DNA of 44,984 nt from Clostridia bacterium (GCA_017452665.1 JAFTLZ010000104.1:1-44984); one strand, 5' to 3'; positions 33,466 to 42,262 are shown, numbered from the stretch's first letter. The notes: a model not told the origin generated them from the letters alone. Made by a program: numbers and translations.

Positions 33466-34935
33466 TCATTTATTTTGCATCTCCGCTTTTTGAAGGGATG
33501 GATGGAACGTATCCAAATAAATATAGTTGGTTCTTGATTTTGGGAGATGATTTTGTAATTGTTTTAAATGCGATACGCAAAGCCAGGAGATATGATCTTC
33601 ACTAAAATAAGTCAAAATATCCGCCAAGCCGCGCGCTCCTTCCTCATAAGCCGTTGTTTGAAATATCTCATTCAACAGGACCAATGATTCGGGTAGAATT
33701 TCCTGCAGCTTTTCCGAAAAATAACGCACTTCTTGCTCAAACCTTCCCGCATCGTCACAATTTTTCTCCTCGGATGCTGCAAACAGTGTGACAATATTTT
33801 TTCGAATTTTTAAAAGGCACTGATCTGCCGGAACAGGCAACCCGGCTTGTGCCAACAGCTGCATAGATCCGATGGAGCGCAAAAAGACGGTCTTTCCGCT
33901 CCCGTTGTTTCCAAAAATAACACAGCCCTTTTCGTCAAATGTAATACTGTGCGGTATTATTTCTTCAGTTTTTTTAAAAGTCAGTAAAAACAAATCGTAA
34001 AGTCCGCTGACTTGCCATTTTTCTGTTTCCGCAAACGTCGGGAAAACAATCGGTACTCGCTTTTGCTGCAAAAAATTGTAATAAAGAGCGCCAACCTCAA
34101 AAAATATCAGCTCGTTTTCAATCTCGCAAAAGCGATCTAAAATTTCTCCGTTTAATTGATCAAATAGATTTGCCAATTCGTAAAGCGGTTGAGAGATCAA
34201 ACGGTTGTAGACGGTATGGTTGGAAACTGCTAATTTGATCGATGGCGCATCCTCCGATTCCTTGCTTTTTTTGAAGAACATACGCTTGCTCTTTCGGTCG
34301 GGGTCTATGATACGAATAAAATGATGGTCGATCAAGCTTGCGTTTTTGATCATCCCAAGCTCATTCAATTCAACTCTGATATCGATCGGCTCGGAGGAAC
34401 CGAAAAACTCTAATCGGCTGCACAGAGATATCAGCTCCGAAAAAGCGGGAGAGGTTGAAAGCTTTTCTGCCTCGGTTCTCATTTCTTGAAGTCCTGTGGA
34501 GGAAACCGGAAATTCTTCCAACAGCTGAAATAAAGCTTTGACAAATAATAGGCAGGTTTTCAAATTTAAGGCACTTGTGCGCATATCCGTGCGTGCGGCC
34601 TCACAAAAAATTTGCATAGAGGCGTCGCGAAGATTTTTCAGTCTGTTTCTGCGGTATTGTTCGCGTGCGGTTTTGCATTTTCCAAAGCGCTCCATCAAAT
34701 CCGACATTTGCGAAAGCAATGCCGGAAATTGAATAAAATCCTTGAAAACCGCCTGCCGATACTGCACGTCTTGCGGTGAGCTTGGAAGTCGGGTGAGGTA
34801 CTTTAAAAAAGCTTTTCTTTTTTGTGGGTTTTCGCATATGAAAGAGATCATGCGATGTAGCGAAAGGTGCTCGACGGTTTGCGGAGATACTTGACTGTAT
34901 TGTTCATCACCGCGGTTGAGAAGACTAAGTTGCAT
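33466..34935 (-). CDS. MutS-like ATPase B
   Basis: This 489-residue protein lacks the MutS mismatch-recognition domain and the connector domain. It consists of a helical lever region (residues ~20-300) and a MutS-type ABC ATPase: Walker A FGNNGSGKT (around Gly342), Walker B SLVLLNEIFQ, and the D-loop region TTAYEEGARG. The catalytic Glu follows the Asn of the Walker B strand. It resembles the short MutS-like proteins of Clostridia, not MutS1 or MutS2, so mismatch repair cannot be assumed. AAGGAGG lies 8 bases before the ATG at 34935, which overlaps the end of the upstream MutS-like gene by 11 bases. Confidence 0.85.
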   Translation of the reverse strand: MQLSLLNRGDEQYSQVSPQTVEHLSLHRMISFICENPQKRKAFLKYLTRLPSSPQDVQYRQAVFKDFIQFPALLSQMSDLMERFGKCKTAREQYRRNRLKNLRDASMQIFCEAARTDMRTSALNLKTCLLFVKALFQLLEEFPVSSTGLQEMRTEAEKLSTSPAFSELISLCSRLEFFGSSEPIDIRVELNELGMIKNASLIDHHFIRIIDPDRKSKRMFFKKSKESEDAPSIKLAVSNHTVYNRLISQPLYELANLFDQLNGEILDRFCEIENELIFFEVGALYYNFLQQKRVPIVFPTFAETEKWQVSGLYDLFLLTFKKTEEIIPHSITFDEKGCVIFGNNGSGKTVFLRSIGSMQLLAQAGLPVPADQCLLKIRKNIVTLFAASEEKNCDDAGRFEQEVRYFSEKLQEILPESLVLLNEIFQTTAYEEGARGLADILTYFSEDHISWLCVSHLKQLQNHLPKSRTNYIYLDTFHPSLQKAEMQNK

Positions 34936-36352
34936 CGCCATGCCTCCTTTTTACAAGAGATTGATAATCCAATCTGTATTTTTTTAAAATATCTGCGGCA
35001 TAGGAGCTGCTGACCTTGCTTTTTTTGGTAATTTTATACGTGCGGGTATTCCCGGCATTGATATCTACTAAGGGCTGTAAAATCGGAAAATCCGCTTTTT
35101 CGACCTCGTAAAAATGCGTTACAAAAATTCCGCATTTTTTGTGCGTTTTCATTTTGTCGGCAACGTCCAGTGCCAACTGACTCCCGCGCTGATCGTCGGT
35201 TCCGCTGAAGGTTTCATTAAAAAGAAAAAATGCATTCGGTTGCCTCAGCATTTCCTCAACCCGTAAAAACTCCTCATCCAAACGCCCCACGTTTGTAAAG
35301 CATTCGTCTTTGGGAAAATGCGATAAAACCGTATCAAACGGGAAGATCTCGGCTTTTTTTGCAAAAATCGGACAGCCGCTCAAAAAAAGAATCAGATTGA
35401 TTCCAACGGTTCGTATATAGGTGGTTTTTCCACCGCCGTTTGCACCTAACAGGAAAAAGAAAGGTTCTTCTTCCGTTACAAAAATATCATTCGGTATGAC
35501 AGGATTCACATTTTTGGAAATCAAAAAAACATCATACGCATCCGTAGCCCAAATTTCTTTTCGGGGCGCTATCAATGGATAGCAGTGGGGCAGGCTGTGC
35601 TTTTTTGTAAAACGGTGTACTTCCAAAAAGAATTTTAATTCTTTTCGATCATTCAAAAAGTCCGCAATCGGAAGGCTGTCGTATCGGTCGTGATAGGTTT
35701 TCAGCGCGTTGATTTGAGCAGGGAATAACGCTGTTACAGCATGGGATAGTGTTTCATCCGGAGGGATGGAATCGGATTTTTGCGGTTCTGTTTTTAACCC
35801 TAATGATTTTGCCGAAGCAACGATACGTTCATAAAAGGATTCGCTTTGATGATCGGGCGTGAGCCAGGATTGAACAGAGAAGCTGAGATCAAACAACTGA
35901 ACGGTACTAAGCAGATGTTCCATTTCTGCCAAATCGGCTTTGACAGAAGCGAGCAAATTCAAATGAGCCGAGTTGCTTCGAGCTTCAATGATTCGATCGG
36001 TTAACGAACATCCTTTTAACAAAGACAGAGCCTGATGTGCATCAAGGTATCCTTTTAACTGTTCTTTCAGGATCCAAAAACGCGAAACCGTGTTTGCAGA
36101 TTGCCGCTTCAGAATCTCAAGCTTGTTTAAGCGTTCCAGAACCGTATAAAAAGCAGATACTTTTTCAAAAAAGTCGGTGTTTTCCAAAAGCCGAAAAAAA
36201 TCCTGCCGCGCTTTGATTTCTGCCGCATCACAAGGATGCGAAAGAACCTGAACGACATCATCCGAAAAGATTTGTGCAAATTGCAAATCTTGAAATACGG
36301 AAAAAGGAATTCGTCTTTCACCTTGCAAATTCAAAAAAGAGCGAGCTTTCAT
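34925..36352 (-). CDS. MutS-like ATPase A
   Basis: This 475-residue protein has the same plan as its downstream partner: a helical core and a C-terminal MutS-type ATPase. Walker A is GANGGGKTT (Gly303 onward), Walker B is AFFLFNETFSGTD, and a His switch is seen in GIFVTHFYEVEK. The two ATPases are clearly different in sequence, so they are candidates for a heterodimer. GGAGG precedes the ATG at 36352, and the start overlaps the stop of the upstream membrane-protein gene by four bases (ATGA). No mismatch-recognition domain, Smr nuclease or endonuclease domain is seen. Confidence 0.87.
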   Translation of the reverse strand: MKARSFLNLQGERRIPFSVFQDLQFAQIFSDDVVQVLSHPCDAAEIKARQDFFRLLENTDFFEKVSAFYTVLERLNKLEILKRQSANTVSRFWILKEQLKGYLDAHQALSLLKGCSLTDRIIEARSNSAHLNLLASVKADLAEMEHLLSTVQLFDLSFSVQSWLTPDHQSESFYERIVASAKSLGLKTEPQKSDSIPPDETLSHAVTALFPAQINALKTYHDRYDSLPIADFLNDRKELKFFLEVHRFTKKHSLPHCYPLIAPRKEIWATDAYDVFLISKNVNPVIPNDIFVTEEEPFFFLLGANGGGKTTYIRTVGINLILFLSGCPIFAKKAEIFPFDTVLSHFPKDECFTNVGRLDEEFLRVEEMLRQPNAFFLFNETFSGTDDQRGSQLALDVADKMKTHKKCGIFVTHFYEVEKADFPILQPLVDINAGNTRTYKITKKSKVSSSYAADILKKYRLDYQSLVKRRHGDAT

Positions 36353-36912
36353 TTGCGATCCTCCAATTCATCCAGAAAAGAAGACAAGGTATAAAGATAA
36401 AAATCGTTTACAAGCTGTCCTCTGCCAATAATTTCGCTTTTTTTGTCTTGCGTCGTAAATCTGACTTCATAACAAGTGGGGTTGATCAGTAAAATCGGTT
36501 TGAATTCCTTAATATACCAATCCTCCCGAAACCGGTATCGGAATTGAAATTTCGGAACCGGCTTCCATTTGGAATCCACAGGGGTTTTCATCAGCTGCAT
36601 TCCCGCCGCCATGGCAATAAAGCTGCGAATAAAATAACGCCCATTATCGGTAAAAAATAATTCGGTGTGATATTTTTTCATCGCCCACAGTTTTACGGAG
36701 TATACCGCAGTATTTTTGACGATATAAAAATCACATTTTTCACCTTTTCTGCTTCCCAAAAACCAAAAGAAATGGGTTTTGATCAGCTGGCAATGATTCC
36801 TCGTACAAAACCGTTTGATTTTGATCAGTAGTGTCAGCCGCTTGACCAAAATGCGAATATAAGGAATCAAAAAGAGAATCAGTATGATACCAAAAACAAC
36901 GATCCATTCCAT
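36349..36912 (-). CDS. Membrane-anchored protein upstream of the MutS-like pair
   Basis: This 187-residue protein is not recognised. Residues ~1-25 form one strongly hydrophobic helix (IVVFGIILILFLIPYIRILV) followed by a basic segment. The rest is soluble, with aromatic-rich strands such as FYIVKNTAVYSVKLWAMKKYHTELFF and WYIKEFKPILLINPTCYEVRF. The start at 36912 is chosen because AGGTGA lies 9 bases upstream; an ATG at 36921 touches that site. As the first gene of a tightly overlapping trio, it may tether the two ATPases to the membrane. Confidence 0.75.
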   Translation of the reverse strand: MEWIVVFGIILILFLIPYIRILVKRLTLLIKIKRFCTRNHCQLIKTHFFWFLGSRKGEKCDFYIVKNTAVYSVKLWAMKKYHTELFFTDNGRYFIRSFIAMAAGMQLMKTPVDSKWKPVPKFQFRYRFREDWYIKEFKPILLINPTCYEVRFTTQDKKSEIIGRGQLVNDFYLYTLSSFLDELEDRK

Positions 36913-36971
36913 AATCAACATTCACCTGTCATAAATTAGGATTTTAAAAAATGATAACAATCCTTATTTAT

Positions 36972-37000
36972 ATTTTAACATATAAAAATAAAAATTTCAA
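36972..37000 (-). promoter_or_regulatory. Promoter of the MutS-like operon
   Basis: Minus-strand TTGAAA (37000-36995) and TAAAAT (36977-36972) are separated by 17 bases, 59 bases before the first start codon, in a very A/T-rich stretch. Confidence 0.65.
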
Positions 37001-37150
37001 CCGTTTCAAATGCAAATATGATTGGTTGTTTTGTACAAAAATTATCATAGGACTTTGTTATCTTATTAGAACCAACGTTGTCTCGCCTATATGATATAAT
37101 AAAACCATAACGTATGCAGGCGATTTGATGACGGGCAATTTGTGCGATTT

Positions 37151-37183
37151 TAAAACAAAAGGGAGCAGACCTCATCTGCTCCC
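37151..37183 (-). terminator. Terminator of the rubrerythrin gene
   Basis: On the minus strand, a 9-bp stem GGGAGCAGA (37183-37175) / TCTGCTCCC (37169-37161) with a five-base loop is followed by TTTTGTTTT. Confidence 0.88.
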
Positions 37184-37196
37184 CAAGCGTTAAAAA

Positions 37197-37748
37197 TTAT
37201 TTTCCAAAGTATCTCTCCAGCAGACCGGCAAACGCTCTGCCGTGGCGAGCCTCGTCCTTTGCCATTTCGTGCACGGTGTCGTGAATAGCATCCAGATTGA
37301 GCTGCTTTGCCATTTTTGCAAGCTCAAATTTGCCTGCCGTTGCGCCGTTTTCTGCCTCTACGCGAACCGCAAGGTTCTTTTCAGTCGAGTCGGAAACGCA
37401 CTCACCCAACAGCTCTGCAAACTTTGCTGCGTGTTCAGCTTCTTCCAGTGCGGCTTCTTTCCAGTAGAGCGCGATTTCGGGGTAGCCCTCACGTGCTGCC
37501 ACGCGGGACATTGCCAAGTACATACCAACCTCGGTGCATTCGCCCTGGAAGTTTGCGCGCAGGCCCTCAATAATTTCAGCGGGAGCGTCCTTCGCAATTC
37601 CAACCACGTGCTCGGTTGCCCAGGTCATCTCTGCGGACTCAACGATCTCCTCAAACTTCTCGCCCGGCGCCTTGCAAAGCGGACATTTGTCGGGACGAAC
37701 GTCCGACTCTACGATTTCACCGCAAACGGTGCATCTCCATTTTTTCAT
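37197..37748 (-). CDS. Reverse-type rubrerythrin
   Basis: This 183-residue protein has an N-terminal rubredoxin-like iron site (CxxC at residues 6-9 in RCTVCGE, and CPLC near residue 22) and a C-terminal four-helix ferritin-like di-iron domain with ExxH motifs (EEAEHAAKF and DEARHGRAF). This order is the reverse of classical rubrerythrin and is typical of clostridial revRbr proteins, which reduce hydrogen peroxide and oxygen with NADH-derived electrons. It indicates an anaerobic host. It has its own strong promoter and terminator, and AAAGGAG precedes the ATG. Confidence 0.95.
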   Translation of the reverse strand: MKKWRCTVCGEIVESDVRPDKCPLCKAPGEKFEEIVESAEMTWATEHVVGIAKDAPAEIIEGLRANFQGECTEVGMYLAMSRVAAREGYPEIALYWKEAALEEAEHAAKFAELLGECVSDSTEKNLAVRVEAENGATAGKFELAKMAKQLNLDAIHDTVHEMAKDEARHGRAFAGLLERYFGK

Positions 37749-37802
37749 AAGAAAAATCTCCTTTTATGTAGTTTCGAAAAAACTGTTTTTTTCGGCACTA
37801 TT

Positions 37803-37831
37803 ATTCTAACACATTTTTATCCGTCTGTCAA
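37803..37831 (-). promoter_or_regulatory. Promoter of the rubrerythrin gene
   Basis: Minus-strand TTGACA (37831-37826) and TAGAAT (37808-37803) with a 17-base spacer. No PerR-type palindrome was recognised by eye. Confidence 0.75.
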
Positions 37832-37875
37832 TTCCCAAACGACAGAATTTTTTTTAAAATCTTTGGGAAAACATC

Positions 37876-37904
37876 TTGACTTTATCTGCTTTTTGGAGTA
37901 AAAT
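37876..37904 (+). promoter_or_regulatory. Promoter of the D,D-carboxypeptidase gene
   Basis: TTGACT (37876-37881) and TAAAAT (37899-37904) with a 17-base spacer, divergent from the rubrerythrin promoter. Confidence 0.7.
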
Positions 37905-37923
37905 TTATAGTAAAGGAAGAAAA

Positions 37924-39054
37924 ATGAAAGGATACCTTTGCGTGGAACAACAAAACAAAACTCCTGTTGCAAAAAAGCGGAATTCGGAAGCGCTTTTGGC
38001 AATATTTTTTATTTTACTGTGCTTTTTTATTGCTATTTTAAGCGTGGTTCTGCTGGCGCGCTCCTGCTCCATGTCGCCTGATAAAGGAGATACGAGCGAC
38101 AGCGAAAGCGAAACCACAACCGAGACACCGCCTCCCGTGGACGTTCCCGTATTTGCCGGAGGCACGGTCCCAACACCGCCCTATGCAAGCAGCTCCACCG
38201 CAGCCATCAGCGCTTCGTTGGCATCGCAATATGTCGCACTCGTCAATGCCGAAACCGGTGAGATCGTTGCATCGCTGAATTCCAACGCCCGTTTTTCGCC
38301 TGCTTCCATGACCAAGGTGATGACCTTGATCGTTGCCTGCGAAATGCTCAATGAGGACGATCTTGATGCCAAGCTGACAATGACGCAGGAGATCTATGAT
38401 TACGTCCGCTCCGGTGATTATTTTGGTTCTACGATCTTTGGAATCGACGTTGGAGATGAATATGTCCTGCGCGATCTGCTGTACGGAATCGGTATGGAAT
38501 CCGCATCCGATTGCGTGATGCCCGTCGTTCTGTATCTATGCGATTCTGAGGCGGATTTTGCGGTTTTGATGAATCAAAAGGCGACAGAGCTGGGACTGAA
38601 AAACACCAAGTTTGATAACGCCATCGGCTACGACAGCGAAAACAATTATACCACTGCCGAGGATATGGCCGTGATTATGGCGTATGCAATGCAGAGCGAT
38701 TTGATCCGCGATATTTTGGGAAAAGAGACCTACCGCAGTTACGCGGCAGGGTATAATTCTTCAGGCGAATACGTTCCCAGCTTTGGATTCACTTTTTACA
38801 GCACGCTGTTTGGCTCTCATGATAGTAGCCGTATGTCGGCATACAAATCGCACTACGGCACGGCATTCTCTTTAAAAACCTCCAGGCTTCTGGCAGGCAA
38901 AACCGGATATCTGACCGATAACCATTGCTTGGTCACCTATATTTCTGCCAATTCCGGCGGGACAAAATATGTGCTGATTCTTGGCGGCAGTGCCCAAAAG
39001 CAATACCGCACCATGGCAGACCTCAAAGAAATTCTGGATACCTACATCCCATAA
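37924..39054 (+). CDS. D-alanyl-D-alanine carboxypeptidase (class S11 PBP)
   Basis: This 376-residue protein has a cytoplasmic basic N-terminus, one membrane segment (about residues 23-46) and a Thr/Pro/Ser linker before the penicillin-binding domain. The catalytic S-x-x-K is Ser128-Lys131 (ASMTK) and KTG is Lys326-Gly328. The second motif, normally S-G-N, reads Ser193-Ala194-Ser195, so the usual Asn is replaced by Ser. Such proteins trim the pentapeptide of peptidoglycan at the outer face of the membrane; the replacement may lower activity. The promoter and AAAGGAAG support the ATG at 37924. An anchor at the N-terminus rather than a cleaved signal is likely. Confidence 0.9.
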   Translation: MKGYLCVEQQNKTPVAKKRNSEALLAIFFILLCFFIAILSVVLLARSCSMSPDKGDTSDSESETTTETPPPVDVPVFAGGTVPTPPYASSSTAAISASLASQYVALVNAETGEIVASLNSNARFSPASMTKVMTLIVACEMLNEDDLDAKLTMTQEIYDYVRSGDYFGSTIFGIDVGDEYVLRDLLYGIGMESASDCVMPVVLYLCDSEADFAVLMNQKATELGLKNTKFDNAIGYDSENNYTTAEDMAVIMAYAMQSDLIRDILGKETYRSYAAGYNSSGEYVPSFGFTFYSTLFGSHDSSRMSAYKSHYGTAFSLKTSRLLAGKTGYLTDNHCLVTYISANSGGTKYVLILGGSAQKQYRTMADLKEILDTYIP

Positions 39055-39117
39055 AAAATCACGTTTCCTTGCCGTTTCGTATATACTGTAACGAGAACAG
39101 CAAGGAGGCGTTTTTGT

Positions 39118-39675
39118 ATGCTGATTACAAAAGATTATAACCGCGAGCGTGCCGTGGAGTATGCCAAAGCCTGGGCAATGAGCCGCAATCCTTTGTTTGC
39201 GGATTTTACCGGGATCGGTGGAAATTGCACCAATTTCGTATCGCAAAGTATCCTGGCAGGGAGCTGCACGATGAACTATACCCCCAATTTTGGCTGGTAT
39301 TACATCTCGCTGGAGGAGCGCGCTCCCGCATGGAGCAGTGTAGAATACTTTTACGATTTTATGACGGGAAAGGAACGCTTTGCCGAACAGAACGGCGGAA
39401 TCGGCCCGTTTGCAACCGAGGTGCCGCGTGAGTCGGCAGAGCTTGGAGACGTTGTACAGTATGCAACCGCAGAAGGGGATTGGTACCACACCGTCATCAT
39501 TACGGGCTTTGACGGAGAAGAGATCTTAGTCAGCGCGCAATCCGACGATGCGCTTGACCGACCGATTTCTTCTTATAATTTTGCCCAAGCACGTTTTTTA
39601 CACATAGAGGGGGTGCGGGTGGAGCTGAGCGACGACAGCTGCTTCGAAATTCTCTTGCGCGGCGGTAATGAATAA
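39118..39675 (+). CDS. Amidase_6-type cysteine peptidase-like protein
   Basis: This 185-residue protein matches the putative amidase domain Amidase_6 (CHAP-like papain fold). The candidate nucleophile is Cys37 in GGNCTNFVSQ and the candidate His is His124 in WYHTVII. The N-terminal DYNRERAVEYAKAWAM block is also typical. Unlike many family members it has no signal peptide, so it is probably cytoplasmic or in the forespore. AAGGAGG precedes the ATG. It follows the carboxypeptidase by 63 bases and may be cotranscribed with it; no SigA promoter was found between them. Confidence 0.88.
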   Translation: MLITKDYNRERAVEYAKAWAMSRNPLFADFTGIGGNCTNFVSQSILAGSCTMNYTPNFGWYYISLEERAPAWSSVEYFYDFMTGKERFAEQNGGIGPFATEVPRESAELGDVVQYATAEGDWYHTVIITGFDGEEILVSAQSDDALDRPISSYNFAQARFLHIEGVRVELSDDSCFEILLRGGNE

Positions 39676-39681
39676 AAAGGG

Positions 39682-39720
39682 GGTGAGTATCAAATGCGAA
39701 AAACGCATTTGATACTCACC
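39682..39720. repeat. Perfect 17-bp hairpin
   Basis: GGTGAGTATCAAATGCG (39682-39698) and its exact complement (39704-39720) enclose a five-base A loop. A T tract begins six bases later, so it may be part of the end signal of the Amidase_6 gene. Confidence 0.7.
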
Positions 39721-39735
39721 TCCGTCGTTTTTGCT

Positions 39736-39759
39736 TGACGGCTAAACGCCGTCATTTTT
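39736..39759 (+). terminator. Terminator after the Amidase_6 gene
   Basis: TGACGGC (39736-39742) pairs with GCCGTCA (39748-39754) and is followed by TTTTTG. Confidence 0.8.
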
Positions 39760-39835
39760 GCCCTTTTGATGGTTTTATATGTATTTCGGATAGAAAACGG
39801 GCAAAAAACGCAAATTCCGCAGCCCCTTTTGGTTT

Positions 39836-40555
39836 TCAACGCATTTCCTCAATGTGGTAAATGTAATCCAGCGAACGCAAAGCTTCAATAATTTCCTTAT
39901 GCGTTTTATATTTTTTCAGCTCCTTGCTGTCAATAGAGATTGCAATCGAGTAAACGCTGAGTCCGGAATTCTGATATGCGGTGTTGGATTCGATGTCATC
40001 CACACGCATTCCCAGCTCGCGGATCGTCGTCACAAAATTTTGCAGATACGCAATATTCTTCAGCTCCAGATGGATCTCAAAATGGTTGGAGCGGTTTTTC
40101 AGATACCGTTCAAACGAGGGGAAGATCGACAGCGCACAAAGCAGGGCAATGAATGCAACCAACGTAACGGTATAAAATCCCGCACCGATGCAAAGACCGA
40201 TAATTCCGCATGCCCAAAGACCGACCGAGGTCGTCAATCCTCGAATTTGACTGCGAGAATTGTAAAGAATGGAATTGACCGTGATGATGGCAATGCCGAT
40301 CACGCTGGCGGCAGAGATCAGATAAAATCCGGTGGCAACGCCTTGCATCAGGTAAATATCCAACAGCATCGAGGCAGTGGATGCCAACGCAACCACCATA
40401 AAGGTTCGAAGCCCTGCAGAGTGCCGTTTGCTGGAGCGCTCGCATCCCAAAATGGCAGAGAGAAGCAAGCAGAGCAAAACACGCAGGATCACGGAATAAA
40501 GATTCAACTCGGAGGCCCAAGCTCCAAGCAATTTTGCAATCGGATCGTTTATCAT
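39836..40555 (-). CDS. MgtC/SapB-family membrane protein
   Basis: This 239-residue protein has the MgtC membrane domain (about residues 20-140) with the signatures LGCERSSKRHSAGLRTFMVVALAS, GIAIITVNSI and GLTTSVGLWACGIIGLCIGAGFY. A soluble ACT-like C-terminal domain of about 90 residues follows, ending near EALRSLDYIYHIEEMR. MgtC proteins are linked to magnesium stress and modulation of membrane ATPases; bacterial SapB-type members are poorly understood. AAAGGAG precedes the ATG. It lies 12 bases after the antiporter gene, in the same operon. Confidence 0.92.
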   Translation of the reverse strand: MINDPIAKLLGAWASELNLYSVILRVLLCLLLSAILGCERSSKRHSAGLRTFMVVALASTASMLLDIYLMQGVATGFYLISAASVIGIAIITVNSILYNSRSQIRGLTTSVGLWACGIIGLCIGAGFYTVTLVAFIALLCALSIFPSFERYLKNRSNHFEIHLELKNIAYLQNFVTTIRELGMRVDDIESNTAYQNSGLSVYSIAISIDSKELKKYKTHKEIIEALRSLDYIYHIEEMR

Positions 40556-40567
40556 AACAGTTCTCCT

Positions 40568-42022
40568 TTATTTTTTGATTTGACGCTGATGCTGACGTCG
40601 GTTCGGCATCATGCCGTACTGTTCCTCAGCTGCCTCAGTGAACGCTTGCTCGTTTTCCTCATTTGCAAGCATCACAGGAGGAATGTGCTCTTGAATTTTC
40701 TGAATCCGTTCGATCAATAGCTCCACCTCGTTCTTTGGTTTTCCGGAGGCGTGCGTTTCTTCCACGGGAGCCAGATCCTCCAATGCGTTGGAGTAAGAGC
40801 CGGAAAGATACAGCGAAAGCTTTGCACACGCAGGGCCAACCAACTCATATAGGATACTCGATGCCAAAATGATGGTTTCCAGCGCAACGCCAATTTCGCC
40901 GCCAAGGGTTCTGGCGCCCATCGTTGCAAGACCAATGGCAACGCCTGCCTGCGGGATCAATGCAAGACCGAGATAGTTTCGTACCTTGCAGGATTTTTGC
41001 GTTACGAAGGACCCCAAAAACGCGCCAACGTATTTTCCCGCAATTCGAACGATAAAATAAAGCAATCCCACCACGATCAGCGGCGTCGTTCCGATAGAGC
41101 CCAGGGAAGAGAAGAGGGAATCCAGCCGGAAATTGACGCTGGAGCGCACGAAATACAGCAGTAGAATCGGTGGACTGAAATAGTTGAGCTGCTTGAAGAG
41201 CTTGTCGTCACCGGTGATGTTGATGTAAACGGTTCCCATCGACATACATCCCAGCAGCGGAGAAATATCCAACAGCGCGCAAATGCCGCAAAAAGCAAAC
41301 AAGCAGGCAATGGAAATGATCAAGCGGTTGTCGGTAGAACGGTTCTTCGGCATCAACAGCTTCATCAGTACTCCAAACACACCGCCAAAGATCAAAACGC
41401 CGATGTTGGTCAACAGAGGCATTACAATATTGATAGGTGAGATGGGATCCCCGGAGTTGTACGCAACCGCCACCGAAATTGCCACGCTGTAAGCCAGCAG
41501 TGCCACGATGTTATCTACCGCCACCACCTGCAGCAGCGTATTGACAAAGTCCCCCTTGGCGCCTGTTTGACGAATGGTCATCATGGTGGAGGCAGATGCC
41601 GTAGCCGCGGCAAGTGCCGAGAGTACGATTGAAAAGGCAAATTGCAACCGCAGAATGCAAAACGTCAGGATAAAAATGAAAACCGACGCCATGCAAGCTT
41701 CCATCAAAGTGATCACCAGTACCTTTACGCCGTTCTTTTTTAAAATATGTAGCTTAAAAAATTCTCCCGTGCTGAATGCAATCAGCGCAAGTGCAATATC
41801 CGAGCAGAATTCCATTCCGTTCACAACGGTTTGCGGGATCAGATCCAGACAGTAAGGCCCGATCAAAATACCCGTCAAAATATACGCCGTTACATTTGGT
41901 AGGCGTAGCCGTTTGGTCAATCGGGTCATCGCAAAGCCGAAAAACAGCATAAAAGCAATGGCAATGATCACCGATGCAACCGACGAGCGGCTTTCCAGCA
42001 GTTGATGCAAGCTTGATAACAA
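40568..42022 (-). CDS. Kef-type cation:proton antiporter
   Basis: This 484-residue CPA2-family protein has about twelve hydrophobic segments. Landmarks are LTGILIGP in an early helix, the VVAVDNIVALLAYS helix with the Asp expected for ion exchange, and LALIPQAGVAIGLA late in the domain. The last ~70 residues form a hydrophilic, charged cytoplasmic tail without a recognisable RCK domain. The start is TTG at 42022, with GGAGG 8-9 bases upstream; the next in-frame ATG would remove the first helix. Na+/H+ or K+/H+ exchange cannot be decided from the sequence. Pairing with an MgtC-type protein suggests a role in ion stress. Confidence 0.9.
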   Translation of the reverse strand: MLSSLHQLLESRSSVASVIIAIAFMLFFGFAMTRLTKRLRLPNVTAYILTGILIGPYCLDLIPQTVVNGMEFCSDIALALIAFSTGEFFKLHILKKNGVKVLVITLMEACMASVFIFILTFCILRLQFAFSIVLSALAAATASASTMMTIRQTGAKGDFVNTLLQVVAVDNIVALLAYSVAISVAVAYNSGDPISPINIVMPLLTNIGVLIFGGVFGVLMKLLMPKNRSTDNRLIISIACLFAFCGICALLDISPLLGCMSMGTVYINITGDDKLFKQLNYFSPPILLLYFVRSSVNFRLDSLFSSLGSIGTTPLIVVGLLYFIVRIAGKYVGAFLGSFVTQKSCKVRNYLGLALIPQAGVAIGLATMGARTLGGEIGVALETIILASSILYELVGPACAKLSLYLSGSYSNALEDLAPVEETHASGKPKNEVELLIERIQKIQEHIPPVMLANEENEQAFTEAAEEQYGMMPNRRQHQRQIKK

Positions 42023-42060
42023 AAGTAGTTCCTCCGTTTCTATTTGGTTAAGATTTACAT

Positions 42061-42089
42061 ATTATATCACAATGTATGGTAAAAATCAA
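42061..42089 (-). promoter_or_regulatory. Promoter of the antiporter-MgtC operon
   Basis: Minus-strand TTGATT (42089-42084) and TATAAT (42066-42061) with a 17-base spacer, about 40 bases before the TTG start. Confidence 0.75.
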
Positions 42090-42197
42090 TAGGAAAGTAA
42101 AATTTAAATCAGAGAAATGTAAAATTTGCGTAAAGTGGATGCTTTTTCAAATTCCGCATGACAATCACGCAAAAATGTGAAAAAACAACTCAAGATA

Positions 42198-42226
42198 TTG
42201 ACAGCATCATTGATTTGGTGTATAAT
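42198..42226 (+). promoter_or_regulatory. Consensus promoter of the AEC transporter gene
   Basis: TTGACA (42198-42203) and TATAAT (42221-42226) with a 17-base spacer form a perfect SigA consensus. It shows that translation starts downstream at 42263, not at the earlier in-frame ATG at 42158. Confidence 0.85.
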
Positions 42227-42262
42227 AAAAGGGATCTTTTTACACAGAAAGTAGGAACAGCA

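Noticed and set aside
33466-36352. The MutS-like genes considered as mutS1 or mutS2
   Set aside because: Both lack the mismatch-recognition and connector domains of MutS1 and the Smr/KOW parts of MutS2, and are much too short.
37077-37140. TATAAT-like box near 37095 on the plus strand, considered as the promoter of a small RNA
   Set aside because: No -35 box lies at a 16-18 base spacing, and the only downstream structure is explained by the rubrerythrin terminator.
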